The notes: a model not told the origin generated them from the sequence alone. DNA of 15,126 nucleotides from Lachnospiraceae bacterium (GCA_900755865.1 CAAEHZ010000346.1:1-15126); one strand, 5' to 3'. Counted from the first letter of the stretch, positions 1 to 7,044 are shown. Program-made: numbers and translations.

Positions 1-650
1 ACCCGGCTGATGGGAAAACTCTCCACAATCCGCTTATGCGCCCGCATACAGGCAGTGGCATCCGCCTCGTAAAAAGGACTTTCATGCTGGTTTACCATAA
101 TGCCGTCCTTTTTCAATGCCTTATAGCAGTTACCGTAAAATTCTCTGGTAAACAGCCCTTCCCCGGGTCCAAAGGGGTCTGTGGAATCCACGATAATCAA
201 ATCGTAGGTATCCTCTGCCTGCCGGACGTATTTCAGACCGTCCTCATAATATATCCGAACCCTCTCCTCCGTCAGCCAGGCGGCTGTAAAGGGAAGGAAC
301 TCCTTGCAGACCTGTACGACCTGTTCATCAATTTCCACCAGGTCTATCTGTTCAATTTCCGGGTATTTCACAAGCTCCCTGACAACGCCTCCGTCCCCGG
401 CTCCGATTACCAGTACCTTTTTTACGTTGGGATGTACTGCCATGGGAACATGCACCATCATTTCATGATAAATAAATTCGTCCTTCTGGGTCAGCATCAT
501 ATAGCCATCCAGCGTCAAAAACCGCCCGAACTCCGGGGACTCAAATACATCAATCCGCTGAAAGTCGCTTTCCCCGCTGTAAAGCTGCCGGTCTACCCGT
601 ATGGACAGCTTCACATTTTTCGTATGAGGCTCCGAAAACCATAATTCCAT
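1..650 (-). CDS. speE: Spermidine synthase SpeE (3' end cut off by window)
   Basis: Polyamine aminopropyltransferase: transfers the aminopropyl group of decarboxylated AdoMet to putrescine, giving spermidine, in the cytoplasm. The first 216 residues are visible; the family is usually about 280-290 aa, so roughly 65-75 residues lie beyond the left edge. Seen: N-terminal beta domain with SGESDFQRIDVF (25-36) and FGRFLTLDG (41-49); QKDEFIYHEM (55-64); the glycine-rich nucleotide site VIGAGDGGVVRE (81-92); acidic VEID (105-108); YEDG (135-138); and the catalytic DSTDPFGPGEGLF segment (155-167), with the Asp expected to activate the amine. The start ATG at 650 follows a purine-rich AGGAAGGAAAAGG ribosome binding site. 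It is the last visible gene of the speD-speA-speE operon, 115 bp after speA. Substrate choice (putrescine versus another diamine) cannot be read from sequence alone. Confidence 0.95.
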   Translation of the reverse strand, partial: MELWFSEPHTKNVKLSIRVDRQLYSGESDFQRIDVFESPEFGRFLTLDGYMMLTQKDEFIYHEMMVHVPMAVHPNVKKVLVIGAGDGGVVRELVKYPEIEQIDLVEIDEQVVQVCKEFLPFTAAWLTEERVRIYYEDGLKYVRQAEDTYDLIIVDSTDPFGPGEGLFTREFYGNCYKALKKDGIMVNQHESPFYEADATACMRAHKRIVESFPISR

Positions 651-730
651 CCTTTTCCTTCCTTTCTTCCTGCTTTTTTCTGTTCTTTCTCTTCCTGCTT
701 TTGTATTTTCTTCTGTTCTTCGCTTCCCAT
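611..730 (-). other. Possible 39-codon Lys/Glu/Gln-rich ORF in the speA-speE gap
   Basis: An ATG at 730 opens a 39-codon frame that stops at a TGA at 613-611, overlapping the speE start in another frame. The first 25 or so residues are nearly all Lys, Glu, Gln, Gly and Arg because the coding strand here is almost pure purine. A GGCGG lies about 9 nt upstream. I see no recognisable domain. It is more likely a purine-rich untranslated spacer that keeps the speE ribosome binding site unstructured, or at most a translational-coupling ORF. Reported with low confidence. Confidence 0.12.
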
Positions 731-765
731 TCCCTGCTTCCGCCCTTCGCCGCGTCCGCGCTTTT

Positions 766-2232
766 TTATATCCACTCTTCCTTCAATACATTCAACCGCT
801 CAATTCCCGCATCCTCCGGGCCCGTCATGGAACAGCCCTTTTCCCTGGCATACCGGATATACCTGAGGATTTCCTCCGTGATTTCCTCCCCCGGTGCCAG
901 AATCGGGATGCCCGGCGGATAACACATGACAAACTCGCTGCAGATTCTGCCCTCTGTTTCCATGAGAGGCAGAGATTCCTTTTCCGCATAAAAAGCGCTC
1001 TGGGGAGAAACGGCTACCTTCGGCTCAATATATTCCTGGGTAAACATGCCGCTGTTATCCTTCCCATACTTTCTGCGTACCTCCACCAGCGCCCCGATAA
1101 GCCGCTCAATATCCCGCTCCCTGTCGCCGATGGAAATATATGCCAGCACATTCGCAATATCTCCCAGTTCCATCTGGATATCGTATTCATCCCGGAGAAT
1201 ATCATAAACCTCAATCCCCGCCAGACCGATTCCCAAAGTATTCACCGTCAGCTTTGTTTTATCAAAGTCAAAAATACTGTCCCCGTTTACAAGCTCTGCC
1301 GTATAGGCATAATACCCGCCAATCCGGTTAATTTCCTCTCTGGCATATTCCGCGAGGGAAACCACCCGCTTAAATTCCTCCCTGCCCCGAAGCGCCAGAT
1401 TCCGTCTGGAAATATCAAGACTTGCCAGAAGCAGATAGGACGCGCTGGTGGTCTGGGTCAGGTTGATAATCTGCCTGACATAGCCCGGATTCATGCTTGC
1501 TCCCGTCAGCAGAAAGGAGCTTTGGGTCAGGCTGCCGCCGGATTTGTGCATGCTTACCGCTGCCATATCCGCTCCCGCCTCCATGGCGGAAACCGGCATG
1601 TTTTCCCCGAAATAGAAATGGGTTCCATGCGCCTCATCCACCAGAACCTTCATCCCGTTTTTATGGGCAAGCCTCACAATGCTTCTCAAATCGGAACAGA
1701 TTCCGTAATAGGTAGGGTTATTTACCAGCACAGCCACCGCATCCGGGTTCTCCTCTATGGTGCGCTCCACCTGGGAAACCTTCATGCCAAGGGCAATCCC
1801 CAGCCTGCTGTCCATATCCGGGTTCACATAGATAGGGATTGCGCCGTTTACCACCAGCGCATTGATAACGCTCCGATGCACATTTCTGGGCAGGATAATC
1901 TTCTCTCCCTTTTTGCAGACGCTTAAAACCATGCTCTGTACAGAGGAGGTGGTTCCTCCTACCATCAGAAAGGCATATGCCGCTCCAAATGCCTCCGCTG
2001 CCAGCTCCTCCGCCTCCTTGATGACGGAGATGGGATGGCAGAGGTTGTCCAGGGATTTCATGGAATTGACATCAATTCCCACACACTGCTGCCCCAGAAG
2101 CTCTACCAGCTCCGGATTCCCCCTGCCCCTTTTGTGCCCCGGTACGTCAAAGGGAACAATCCTGTTTCTTCTAAATTCCTCCAACGCCTCATAAATCGGC
2201 GCTCTCTCCTGATTATATCGCCCTGTTCTCAT
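766..2232 (-). CDS. speA: Orn/Lys/Arg decarboxylase family protein, probably arginine decarboxylase SpeA
   Basis: PLP-dependent fold-type I decarboxylase of the Bacillus SpeA type, 488 aa from the chosen start. It would convert arginine to agmatine, the first step to putrescine. Seen: APIYEAL (11-17); PGHKRG (31-36); GGTTSS phosphate-binding loop (92-97); NVHRS with the ring-stacking His119; DEAHG (199-203) with the PLP-binding Asp199; and SMHKSGGSLTQSS with Schiff-base Lys230. A C-terminal domain ends in PPGIPILAPGE. The frame stays open to a GTG at 2253, but the ATG at 2232 is preferred: it sits 1 nt after the speD stop, aligns with the N-terminus of known SpeA proteins, and has GGGAG about 14 nt upstream plus an adjacent AGG. 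Translation is probably coupled to speD. Lysine or ornithine as substrate cannot be excluded, but co-location with speD and speE supports a biosynthetic role. Confidence 0.9.
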   Translation of the reverse strand: MRTGRYNQERAPIYEALEEFRRNRIVPFDVPGHKRGRGNPELVELLGQQCVGIDVNSMKSLDNLCHPISVIKEAEELAAEAFGAAYAFLMVGGTTSSVQSMVLSVCKKGEKIILPRNVHRSVINALVVNGAIPIYVNPDMDSRLGIALGMKVSQVERTIEENPDAVAVLVNNPTYYGICSDLRSIVRLAHKNGMKVLVDEAHGTHFYFGENMPVSAMEAGADMAAVSMHKSGGSLTQSSFLLTGASMNPGYVRQIINLTQTTSASYLLLASLDISRRNLALRGREEFKRVVSLAEYAREEINRIGGYYAYTAELVNGDSIFDFDKTKLTVNTLGIGLAGIEVYDILRDEYDIQMELGDIANVLAYISIGDRERDIERLIGALVEVRRKYGKDNSGMFTQEYIEPKVAVSPQSAFYAEKESLPLMETEGRICSEFVMCYPPGIPILAPGEEITEEILRYIRYAREKGCSMTGPEDAGIERLNVLKEEWI

Positions 2233-2233
2233 C

Positions 2234-2992
2234 CTAAAAAATATTTCTCCCACTGAATATCTCTATCATTTCCCGCCTGAGGTTATCCATAATTTCCAGT
2301 CTGACCGTCGGCGGCAGCTCATACACATCACTGTTAAACAGGTAATTCTGCAAATCAATTTCCTTGACAAGCATCTTTGTATGGAAAAGATTTGCTTCAT
2401 ATACATTGATATCCACCGCATCATACCGGCGCAGGGTGGCGGAATCGATAAAATCCTGTATGGAAGTCATATGATGGTCCATAAACAGCTTCTGACCGCT
2501 GACATCCCTGGTAAATCCCCTCACCCGGTAATCCATGGTAATAATATCCGAATCAAAGGAACCAATCAGATAGTCCAGTGTGGAAAGAGGGGTAATTTCC
2601 CCGCAGGTCGCCACATCAATATCTACCCGGAAGGTGGCAAGACAGGTTTCCGGATGATATTCCGGGTAGGTATGTACCGTAATATGGCTCTTGTCCAGAT
2701 GCGCCACCGTTGTTTCTCCCGCGGGAATCATGCTCTCCTCCGCAATCAGGATTGTGACGGAGCTTCCCTGAGGTTCATAATCCTGGCTGGAAATATTCAG
2801 CACCGTTGCGCCTATCATATCCGTTACATTCGTCAGAATCTTTGTCAGACGCTCGGAATTGTACTGCCTGTCAATATAGGCAATATAATCCTTCTGTTCT
2901 CGCTGGGTCTTCGCATAGCAGACATCATAAATATTAAAGCTTAAGGACTTTGTCAGGTTGTTAAAGCCATACAGGGAAATTTTATCACTCAT
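2234..2992 (-). CDS. speD: S-adenosylmethionine decarboxylase proenzyme SpeD
   Basis: Makes decarboxylated AdoMet, the aminopropyl donor used by SpeE. The length of 252 aa fits the long Escherichia coli-type enzyme (about 264 aa), not the short Bacillus/Thermotoga form. The self-cleavage site is clear: [14 protein letters not shown], with cleavage expected between Lys101 and Ser102, Ser102 becoming the pyruvoyl group. The following residues HTYPEYHPE and the Cys in DVATCGE (131-137) match the catalytic region of the family. The ATG at 2992 has AGGAG about 7 nt upstream. First gene of the polyamine operon; its stop is 1 nt before the speA start. It is preceded by a roughly 430-nt leader with a structured RNA and an intrinsic terminator, so expression is probably controlled by premature termination (inference). 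Confidence 0.95.
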   Translation of the reverse strand: MSDKISLYGFNNLTKSLSFNIYDVCYAKTQREQKDYIAYIDRQYNSERLTKILTNVTDMIGATVLNISSQDYEPQGSSVTILIAEESMIPAGETTVAHLDKSHITVHTYPEYHPETCLATFRVDIDVATCGEITPLSTLDYLIGSFDSDIITMDYRVRGFTRDVSGQKLFMDHHMTSIQDFIDSATLRRYDAVDINVYEANLFHTKMLVKEIDLQNYLFNSDVYELPPTVRLEIMDNLRREMIEIFSGRNIF

Positions 2993-3055
2993 TTCACCGC
3001 TCCTCTTTCTTCTCTTTCTTTCGTTACTCCATTATCCATCGAATAAATTGCGCGC

Positions 3056-3088
3056 AAAAAAGGCAGGTGATGCAATCTTCACCTGCCT
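3056..3088 (-). terminator. Intrinsic terminator in the speD leader
   Basis: On the minus strand a perfect 10-bp stem (3088-3079 with 3070-3061), 8-nt loop, is followed by a run of T at 3061-3056. It lies 63 bp upstream of the speD start and 12 nt downstream of the stop of a possible short leader ORF. It could attenuate speD-speA-speE, terminate read-through from the c-di-GMP genes, or end an independent small RNA. Confidence 0.85.
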
Positions 3089-3100
3089 TGAAATCCTTTT

Positions 3101-3166
3101 TCAAAACCTTACAGCCCATCCTTTTCGTACAATTCCCCGAAATTTCTTCCGAATCATACTTATCAT
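3101..3166 (-). CDS. Possible 21-aa Arg/Lys-rich leader peptide upstream of speD
   Basis: ATG at 3166, TGA at 3103-3101. The predicted peptide is strongly basic: four Arg and three Lys in the C-terminal 16 residues, in the pattern IRKKFRGIVRKGWAVRF. A second in-frame ATG at 3157 has GGGAAG 10 nt upstream and would give 18 residues; the first ATG has no well-spaced ribosome binding site. The stop codon is 12 nt before the 5' arm of the terminator, so a ribosome paused at the stop would cover or reach the stem. That is the geometry of peptide-controlled attenuators such as TnaC, and of the polyamine-linked SpeFL in principle. There is no similarity to a known leader peptide that I can recall. 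It may be a chance ORF. Confidence 0.3.
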   Translation of the reverse strand: MISMIRKKFRGIVRKGWAVRF

Positions 3167-3224
3167 GCTTCCCGAAACTTCTCTGAAAGGAATCAACTGT
3201 TTTCCATATTGAAAAGCGGATATG

Positions 3225-3404
3225 TGGTTTTTAGAGTCTATATAGCAAATATTTTACTTTTACTACTCTTATTGACCGTTTCACAAGTTAGATGTGCATC
3301 AAGCACTGGTTTATAGTAACCAACTTATAAAATTTGAGCTTTTAACTCAATCAATAATGCAACCCTTCGTTGCTAAAAAATATTTGCATGGAAGACTCTG
3401 ACCA
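3225..3404 (-). ncRNA. Unrecognised structured RNA in the speD leader (candidate riboswitch or sRNA)
   Basis: Inspection of the minus strand gives a nested fold. Outer helices: 3404-3401 with 3228-3225 (4 bp); 3399-3393 with 3239-3233 (7 bp, perfect); a 5x5 internal loop; then 3387-3377 with 3255-3245 (11 bp, perfect). Inside are hairpin 3373-3359 (5-bp stem, 5-nt loop); helix 3357-3349 with 3277-3269 (9 bp, two G-U at its inner end); hairpin 3348-3336 (5 bp); helix 3328-3322 with 3289-3283 (7 bp, one G-U); and, within it, hairpins 3321-3308 (4 bp) and 3306-3294 (4 bp, 5-nt loop). The segment is visibly more AT-rich than the coding DNA around it. I tested it by eye against SAM, lysine, cobalamin, TPP, purine, c-di-GMP, guanidine, glmS and T-box consensus elements, and against RNase P, tmRNA, SRP and 6S RNA. 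None fits. Confidence 0.6.
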
Positions 3405-3429
3405 ACACTCATCTGCCATGAACGAACTA

Positions 3430-3459
3430 AGTATAACATACTGCTTTTTTATTCGTCAA
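3430..3459 (-). promoter_or_regulatory. Sigma-A promoter for the speD leader
   Basis: -35 TTGACG (3459-3454), 18-nt spacer, -10 TATACT (3435-3430) with an upstream TG one base away (TGTTATACT), an extended -10. Transcription would start near 3423, giving a leader of about 430 nt before speD. It lies about 50 bp after the stop of the upstream response regulator. Confidence 0.75.
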
Positions 3460-3506
3460 CGTATTTTCTGATATTTCTGATTTCCGTATTCTCTTCTCCG
3501 GGTCTC

Positions 3507-4622
3507 TTACTTTTCAGAATATTCCTTTTCAGAAGCCTCTCCGGGTCTTGCCAGCTCTTCAAATTGCTCTCTCACCATACGGAAAATCTCCATCAGCTTC
3601 GGTGAGAAGATACCGCACTCTCCCCGCACAATCATATAAAATGCCTCTTCCGGTGAAAAAGCGTCCTTATAGCATCGCTCATTTACCAGCGCATCGTACA
3701 CATCCGCCAGCGAAACAAGCTGGGCGGAAATGGGAATTTCCTCTCCCTTTAAACCGTCCGGGTAGCCCTTTCCGTCATATCTCTCATGATGATGCCGGAT
3801 AATTTCATAGCTTGCCTTCTTCGCCTCCGGATTCCATTCCACCTTCATTTCATCCAGAATTTCACAGCCCCGGATAGTATGGGACTTCATATAGTCATAC
3901 TCCTCTGCAGTCAGCTTTCCGGGCTTTAACAGAATATTGTCGGGAATGGCAATCTTTCCCAAATCATGCAGGGCACTGGCTGCCACGATGGTTTCAATCT
4001 GTTTATCTGTCAGACCATATTCCGGATACTGTCTGCTGAAAGCTTCCGCTAAAATCCGGGTATACTGCTTTACTCTCTGGACATGTTCCCCACTCTCCAG
4101 ATTCCGGTACTCTACGATGGTACCCAGCATATCAATAATTTCCTGATTCCCCTTTTCCAGCTTTTCCGCCTGTATTTTCAGGGTCTGGTATGCTTTCCGC
4201 AGAACCGTTGTCTGCTCCTGTACCTTCTCCTCCAGCCTGTTCTTGTAAATATAGTGGTTTACCATATTCTCCACACGCTTCTTTACAAGCATCGCATTAA
4301 AGGGACGGCTGATAAAGTCGGAAACCCCGTAATCAAAGCATTTCTTTTCATTCTGGATACTGTTCTCACCGCTGATAACCAGCACCGGAACCTTATCCAT
4401 GATTTTCTGCTCCTGTAAACCCTCCAGCACCCCGAAGCCGTCCAGCTCCGGCATCACCAAATCCAGCAGAACCGCAGATATTTTTTCCCTTTCCCGATAC
4501 AGAATGTCCAGGGCAGCCTTTCCGTTCTCCGCCTCCAGGACATCATAATCCACCTCCAGTATGTCCCGGAGCAAATCCCGGTTCATTTCCGAATCATCAA
4601 TAATAAGAATCTGGTTTTTCAT
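3507..4622 (-). CDS. Response regulator with HD-GYP c-di-GMP phosphodiesterase domain
   Basis: 371 aa, cytoplasmic. Receiver domain at about 2-120: acidic pair Asp9/Asp10, phospho-acceptor Asp54 in LLDLVMPELDG, and the usual Lys of the KPF motif replaced by Arg106 (ISRPF). A predicted coiled-coil linker (about 125-165) leads to an HD-GYP domain (about 165-355) with H180, HD pair H219/D220 in ALHDLGKI, H251-region, HHH 277-279, DGKGYPDGLKGEEIP (283-297) with intact GYP, and D307 in LADVYDAL. The metal ligands and the GYP motif look complete, so c-di-GMP hydrolysis controlled by receiver phosphorylation is expected. The start ATG at 4622 has a textbook AGGAGG 8 nt upstream. Last gene of the signalling block, 97 bp after the HPt gene. 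No terminator follows before the speD promoter. Confidence 0.92.
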   Translation of the reverse strand: MKNQILIIDDSEMNRDLLRDILEVDYDVLEAENGKAALDILYREREKISAVLLDLVMPELDGFGVLEGLQEQKIMDKVPVLVISGENSIQNEKKCFDYGVSDFISRPFNAMLVKKRVENMVNHYIYKNRLEEKVQEQTTVLRKAYQTLKIQAEKLEKGNQEIIDMLGTIVEYRNLESGEHVQRVKQYTRILAEAFSRQYPEYGLTDKQIETIVAASALHDLGKIAIPDNILLKPGKLTAEEYDYMKSHTIRGCEILDEMKVEWNPEAKKASYEIIRHHHERYDGKGYPDGLKGEEIPISAQLVSLADVYDALVNERCYKDAFSPEEAFYMIVRGECGIFSPKLMEIFRMVREQFEELARPGEASEKEYSEK

Positions 4623-4719
4623 CTGTATTTCCTCCTAAAGGTTCCTGAAAACCGCAACCGAATTTTCCTCCTTCAATTTCCTGTAATTGGTCTTTCGTAA
4701 ACCCGCTTTTTCCCAAAGC

Positions 4720-5076
4720 TTACTCCTTCGCTGCCATACTGCGAATGGCATTTACTGTTTTTTCGTATTCCTTTTCCACAGCTTCAAATAATGCTTCACA
4801 GCCCTCCGGGCTGCCGCCCCTTAATTTTTCGGTAATGTCCGAGGAAACCTTGAAAAGATTATCAAAGCCCAGATTCAGGCAGATTCCCTTTAAGGTATGG
4901 GCGGCACGGAATGCCTTTTCCCCGTCCTTTTCCTCCAGTCCTTTCTTCAGGCTCTGAAAGCTGGGGTCGTCCAGAAACTTTACCACAAACTTCTTTAAAA
5001 TTGTTTCGCTTCCCAGTCTTTCCAATACGCTCTCGGCGTTTAAACCCATCTGTTCATAACATTCCTGAATTGTCAT
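4720..5076 (-). CDS. Histidine phosphotransfer (HPt) domain protein
   Basis: 118 aa, a single all-alpha HPt domain. The phospho-accepting His60 sits in AHTLKGICLNLGF (59-71), with the conserved Lys63 and Gly64. HPt proteins shuttle phosphate between the receiver of a hybrid kinase and a separate response regulator. The frame is open upstream to 5118, but the ATG at 5076 is preferred because GGAGG lies 4 nt upstream and the protein then begins directly at the first HPt helix (MTIQECYEQMGL). It sits 42 bp after the GGDEF-REC-HD-GYP gene and 97 bp before the REC-HD-GYP gene, both of which contain receivers that it could phosphorylate. No intact donor kinase is visible in the window. Confidence 0.88.
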   Translation of the reverse strand: MTIQECYEQMGLNAESVLERLGSETILKKFVVKFLDDPSFQSLKKGLEEKDGEKAFRAAHTLKGICLNLGFDNLFKVSSDITEKLRGGSPEGCEALFEAVEKEYEKTVNAIRSMAAKE

Positions 5077-5118
5077 TTGTCCTCCATTCCTGCGCATCCT
5101 TTCTGCACATATCCACAA

Positions 5119-6945
5119 TCAATCCTGTACTTCCTGTATTTTATCCTTCAGTTCCCACATACATTCCAGAAGAAGGGGCTGAAACGCGTCCCTGTATTCC
5201 TCCTGCAGAACCCGGATTGCTTCCTCCGGGCTGCACCCCCTTCTTTCTTCCATAATTTCTCCATAGGTATCTGCCAGTCCTACCGCCTGGGCAGCAATGG
5301 GAATTTCCTCCCCCTTAAGCCCGTCGGGATAACCGCTTCCATCATATCTTTCATGATGCCACCGGCTAATCTGTCTGGCATATCTTACAAGGTCCTCCCT
5401 CTGATACTCCCTGAGGCTGCTTAAAATCTCATCCCCGATAACCGTATGCTCCCGCAGCCGTTCTTTCTCCTTCTCTGTGGGATTTTCCTTATGAAGAAGC
5501 TTTTCCTCTATTCCGATTTTCCCGATATCATGGAAGGAAGCCGCAGCAGTCATCGCCTGCCTCTCTGTCCAGGAAAGGTCATATCTGTCCGTCTTTTCCG
5601 TTATCTTTTCCAGAAGCAGCCGGGTAATTGTCCCCACATGGCTGTCATGGACTGCATTTTCTCCATTCCGCGCCCCTATGACCCTGCTTAGAATCTCTAC
5701 GGTCAGCCGTCTGCGCTTTTCCTGCTCCACTCCCTGCTTCCGCACGATTTCCATCAGCTTCCGCTGCCTTGCATAGAGCTTTACGGCATTGCTTACCCTC
5801 CGGTAAACCACCTGCATATCAAAGGGGCGGCTGATATAGTCCGTAATGCCCGCATTATAAGCTCTTCTCACCGCGGAAACGGTATTTTCGCTGGTAATCA
5901 TAATCACCGGAATCGTATCCAGCCAATGACGCTTCTCCATCTCCTCCAGCACAGCAAAGCCATCCATTCCCGGCATCACCACATCCAGCAGAACCAGAGA
6001 AATTTCCTCATTCTCCCTCTGAAGCAGTGCCATACACTGTTCGCCGTTCTCTGCTTCCAGTACCTCGTACTCTTCCCGGAGCACCTCCGCCAGCAAATCC
6101 CTGTTTAAGGAAGAATCATCCACAATCAATATCTTCTGCTTTTCTTCTCCCTCATCCAAAAAGGCAGTTATTTTTGTGACAACTTCATTCTTCTTCCGCT
6201 TCGCCACATACATAAACCGGTCTGCCTGGCTGATAACGCTCTTTATAGGGGTATTCCCGTCAGAAATTGCTCCCCCGATACTGACTGTAAGCTGGATTTT
6301 TTCATATCCCGGTACAACCGCCTTATGCACTCTGTCCTTTATCCGCCGGAGCGTCTTTAAGAAACCCTCTTCATCCACATCGGAAAGTAAAAGTAAAAAC
6401 TCGTCCCCGCCATAGCGGATAAGCCTGTCTGATTCCCGGATGCACTTTAAGATTTCCTGCGCCACCGTTGCCAGCGCCCTGTCTCCGCTGTCATGGCCGA
6501 AGGTATCATTGCAAAGCTTGAAATCATCCATATCAATCATCGCCACACCGCATACTGCGTGACTTTGTTTTACCTTCTCTTCATAATACCTTCGATTATA
6601 AGCTCCTGTCAAAGAATCCACGAAAACTCTTCTGTCATATTCTATCATTCTGCCCGTAAGCTTCTCATACTCCCCCAGTGCCTCTGAAAAATTCACTTCC
6701 AGTCTGCTTACAAGCTCCATGACATACTGCTTTCCCTCTATCTCAAGGTATCTTGCCATCACATAATACGCTTCTGCTTCCAGGAATTCCAGTCCTGTGC
6801 TGTTTCCTTTTTCTTCCAGTGCCCGGCGGGCAGTTTCTCCCCGGCATTCCTCTGCCTCCAGAAGCCGCACACTGGAAAAAATCTGCTGCAGTCCCTTCAT
6901 TTCCTCTCTGATATTCTGTATCTTCATAACATCCTTTTCTCTCAT
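5119..6945 (-). CDS. GGDEF - receiver - HD-GYP fusion protein (c-di-GMP cyclase and phosphodiesterase)
   Basis: 608 aa, no membrane segment seen. Residues 1-105: helical region I do not recognise. GGDEF domain about 106-262: DSLTGAYNRRYY (110-121), IDMDDFKLCND (137-147), catalytic GGDEF at 179-183, and an inhibitory I-site RESD (170-173) exactly five residues before it. Receiver about 271-390: Asp276/277, phospho-acceptor Asp321 in LLDVVMPGMDG, and ISRPF with Arg373 in place of Lys. HD-GYP domain about 412-600: H436, HD pair H472/D473 in FHDIGKI, HH 530-531, DGSGYPDGLKGEEIP (535-549), D559. The second Asp of the usual ADxxDAL is Gly562. Both activities appear intact, so the protein could make and break c-di-GMP with a receiver between the two modules. 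ATG at 6945 has AGGGGGA 6 nt upstream; the in-frame ATG at 6927 is an alternative. Confidence 0.92.
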   Translation of the reverse strand: MREKDVMKIQNIREEMKGLQQIFSSVRLLEAEECRGETARRALEEKGNSTGLEFLEAEAYYVMARYLEIEGKQYVMELVSRLEVNFSEALGEYEKLTGRMIEYDRRVFVDSLTGAYNRRYYEEKVKQSHAVCGVAMIDMDDFKLCNDTFGHDSGDRALATVAQEILKCIRESDRLIRYGGDEFLLLLSDVDEEGFLKTLRRIKDRVHKAVVPGYEKIQLTVSIGGAISDGNTPIKSVISQADRFMYVAKRKKNEVVTKITAFLDEGEEKQKILIVDDSSLNRDLLAEVLREEYEVLEAENGEQCMALLQRENEEISLVLLDVVMPGMDGFAVLEEMEKRHWLDTIPVIMITSENTVSAVRRAYNAGITDYISRPFDMQVVYRRVSNAVKLYARQRKLMEIVRKQGVEQEKRRRLTVEILSRVIGARNGENAVHDSHVGTITRLLLEKITEKTDRYDLSWTERQAMTAAASFHDIGKIGIEEKLLHKENPTEKEKERLREHTVIGDEILSSLREYQREDLVRYARQISRWHHERYDGSGYPDGLKGEEIPIAAQAVGLADTYGEIMEERRGCSPEEAIRVLQEEYRDAFQPLLLECMWELKDKIQEVQD

Positions 6946-7032
6946 CGTCTTCCCCCTTGCACCTGACCGCTTTTCTTTTCCATTATCTGAGGAATCTTTA
7001 AAAATCCGTATTTCAGTCTGAAACGCTTTCCC

Positions 7033-7044
7033 GGGCTTAAGCCC
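7033..7044. repeat. 12-bp perfect palindrome upstream of the GGDEF gene
   Basis: GGGCTTAAGCCC, perfectly self-complementary, lies 88 bp before the start of the GGDEF-REC-HD-GYP gene and 34 bp after the stop of the kinase remnant. It could be an operator for a dimeric regulator. There is no T-run, so it is not a terminator. No second copy was noticed in the window. Confidence 0.3.

Noticed and set aside
36..644. Long plus-strand open frame opposite speE
   Set aside because: Its protein shows no domain. The minus strand encodes a clear spermidine synthase with motifs in order; the plus frame is a shadow.
2233..2253. GTG at 2253 as the speA start
   Set aside because: It would overlap speD by 20 bp and add seven residues not expected in SpeA; the ATG at 2232 fits the family N-terminus and coupling to the speD stop.
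3233..3399. A small transposon-like element (MITE): the 7+11 bp inverted ends flank about 130 bp
   Set aside because: No direct target repeat flanks the ends, the interior is fully structured into further nested helices, and a promoter and terminator frame it as a transcript. RNA structure explains the inverted repeats better, though a copy-number search would settle it.
3056..3423. Housekeeping RNA (RNase P RNA, tmRNA, SRP RNA or 6S RNA), suggested by the size of about 350 nt
   Set aside because: I find none of their signature segments (RNase P GAGGAAAGTCC, tmRNA tag and CCA end, SRP GGAAGCAGCC-type loop), and the multi-branched fold does not suit the single rod of 6S RNA.
7033..7044. The 12-bp palindrome as a terminator after the kinase remnant
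   Set aside because: It has no loop and no T-run; at most it is an operator-like site.
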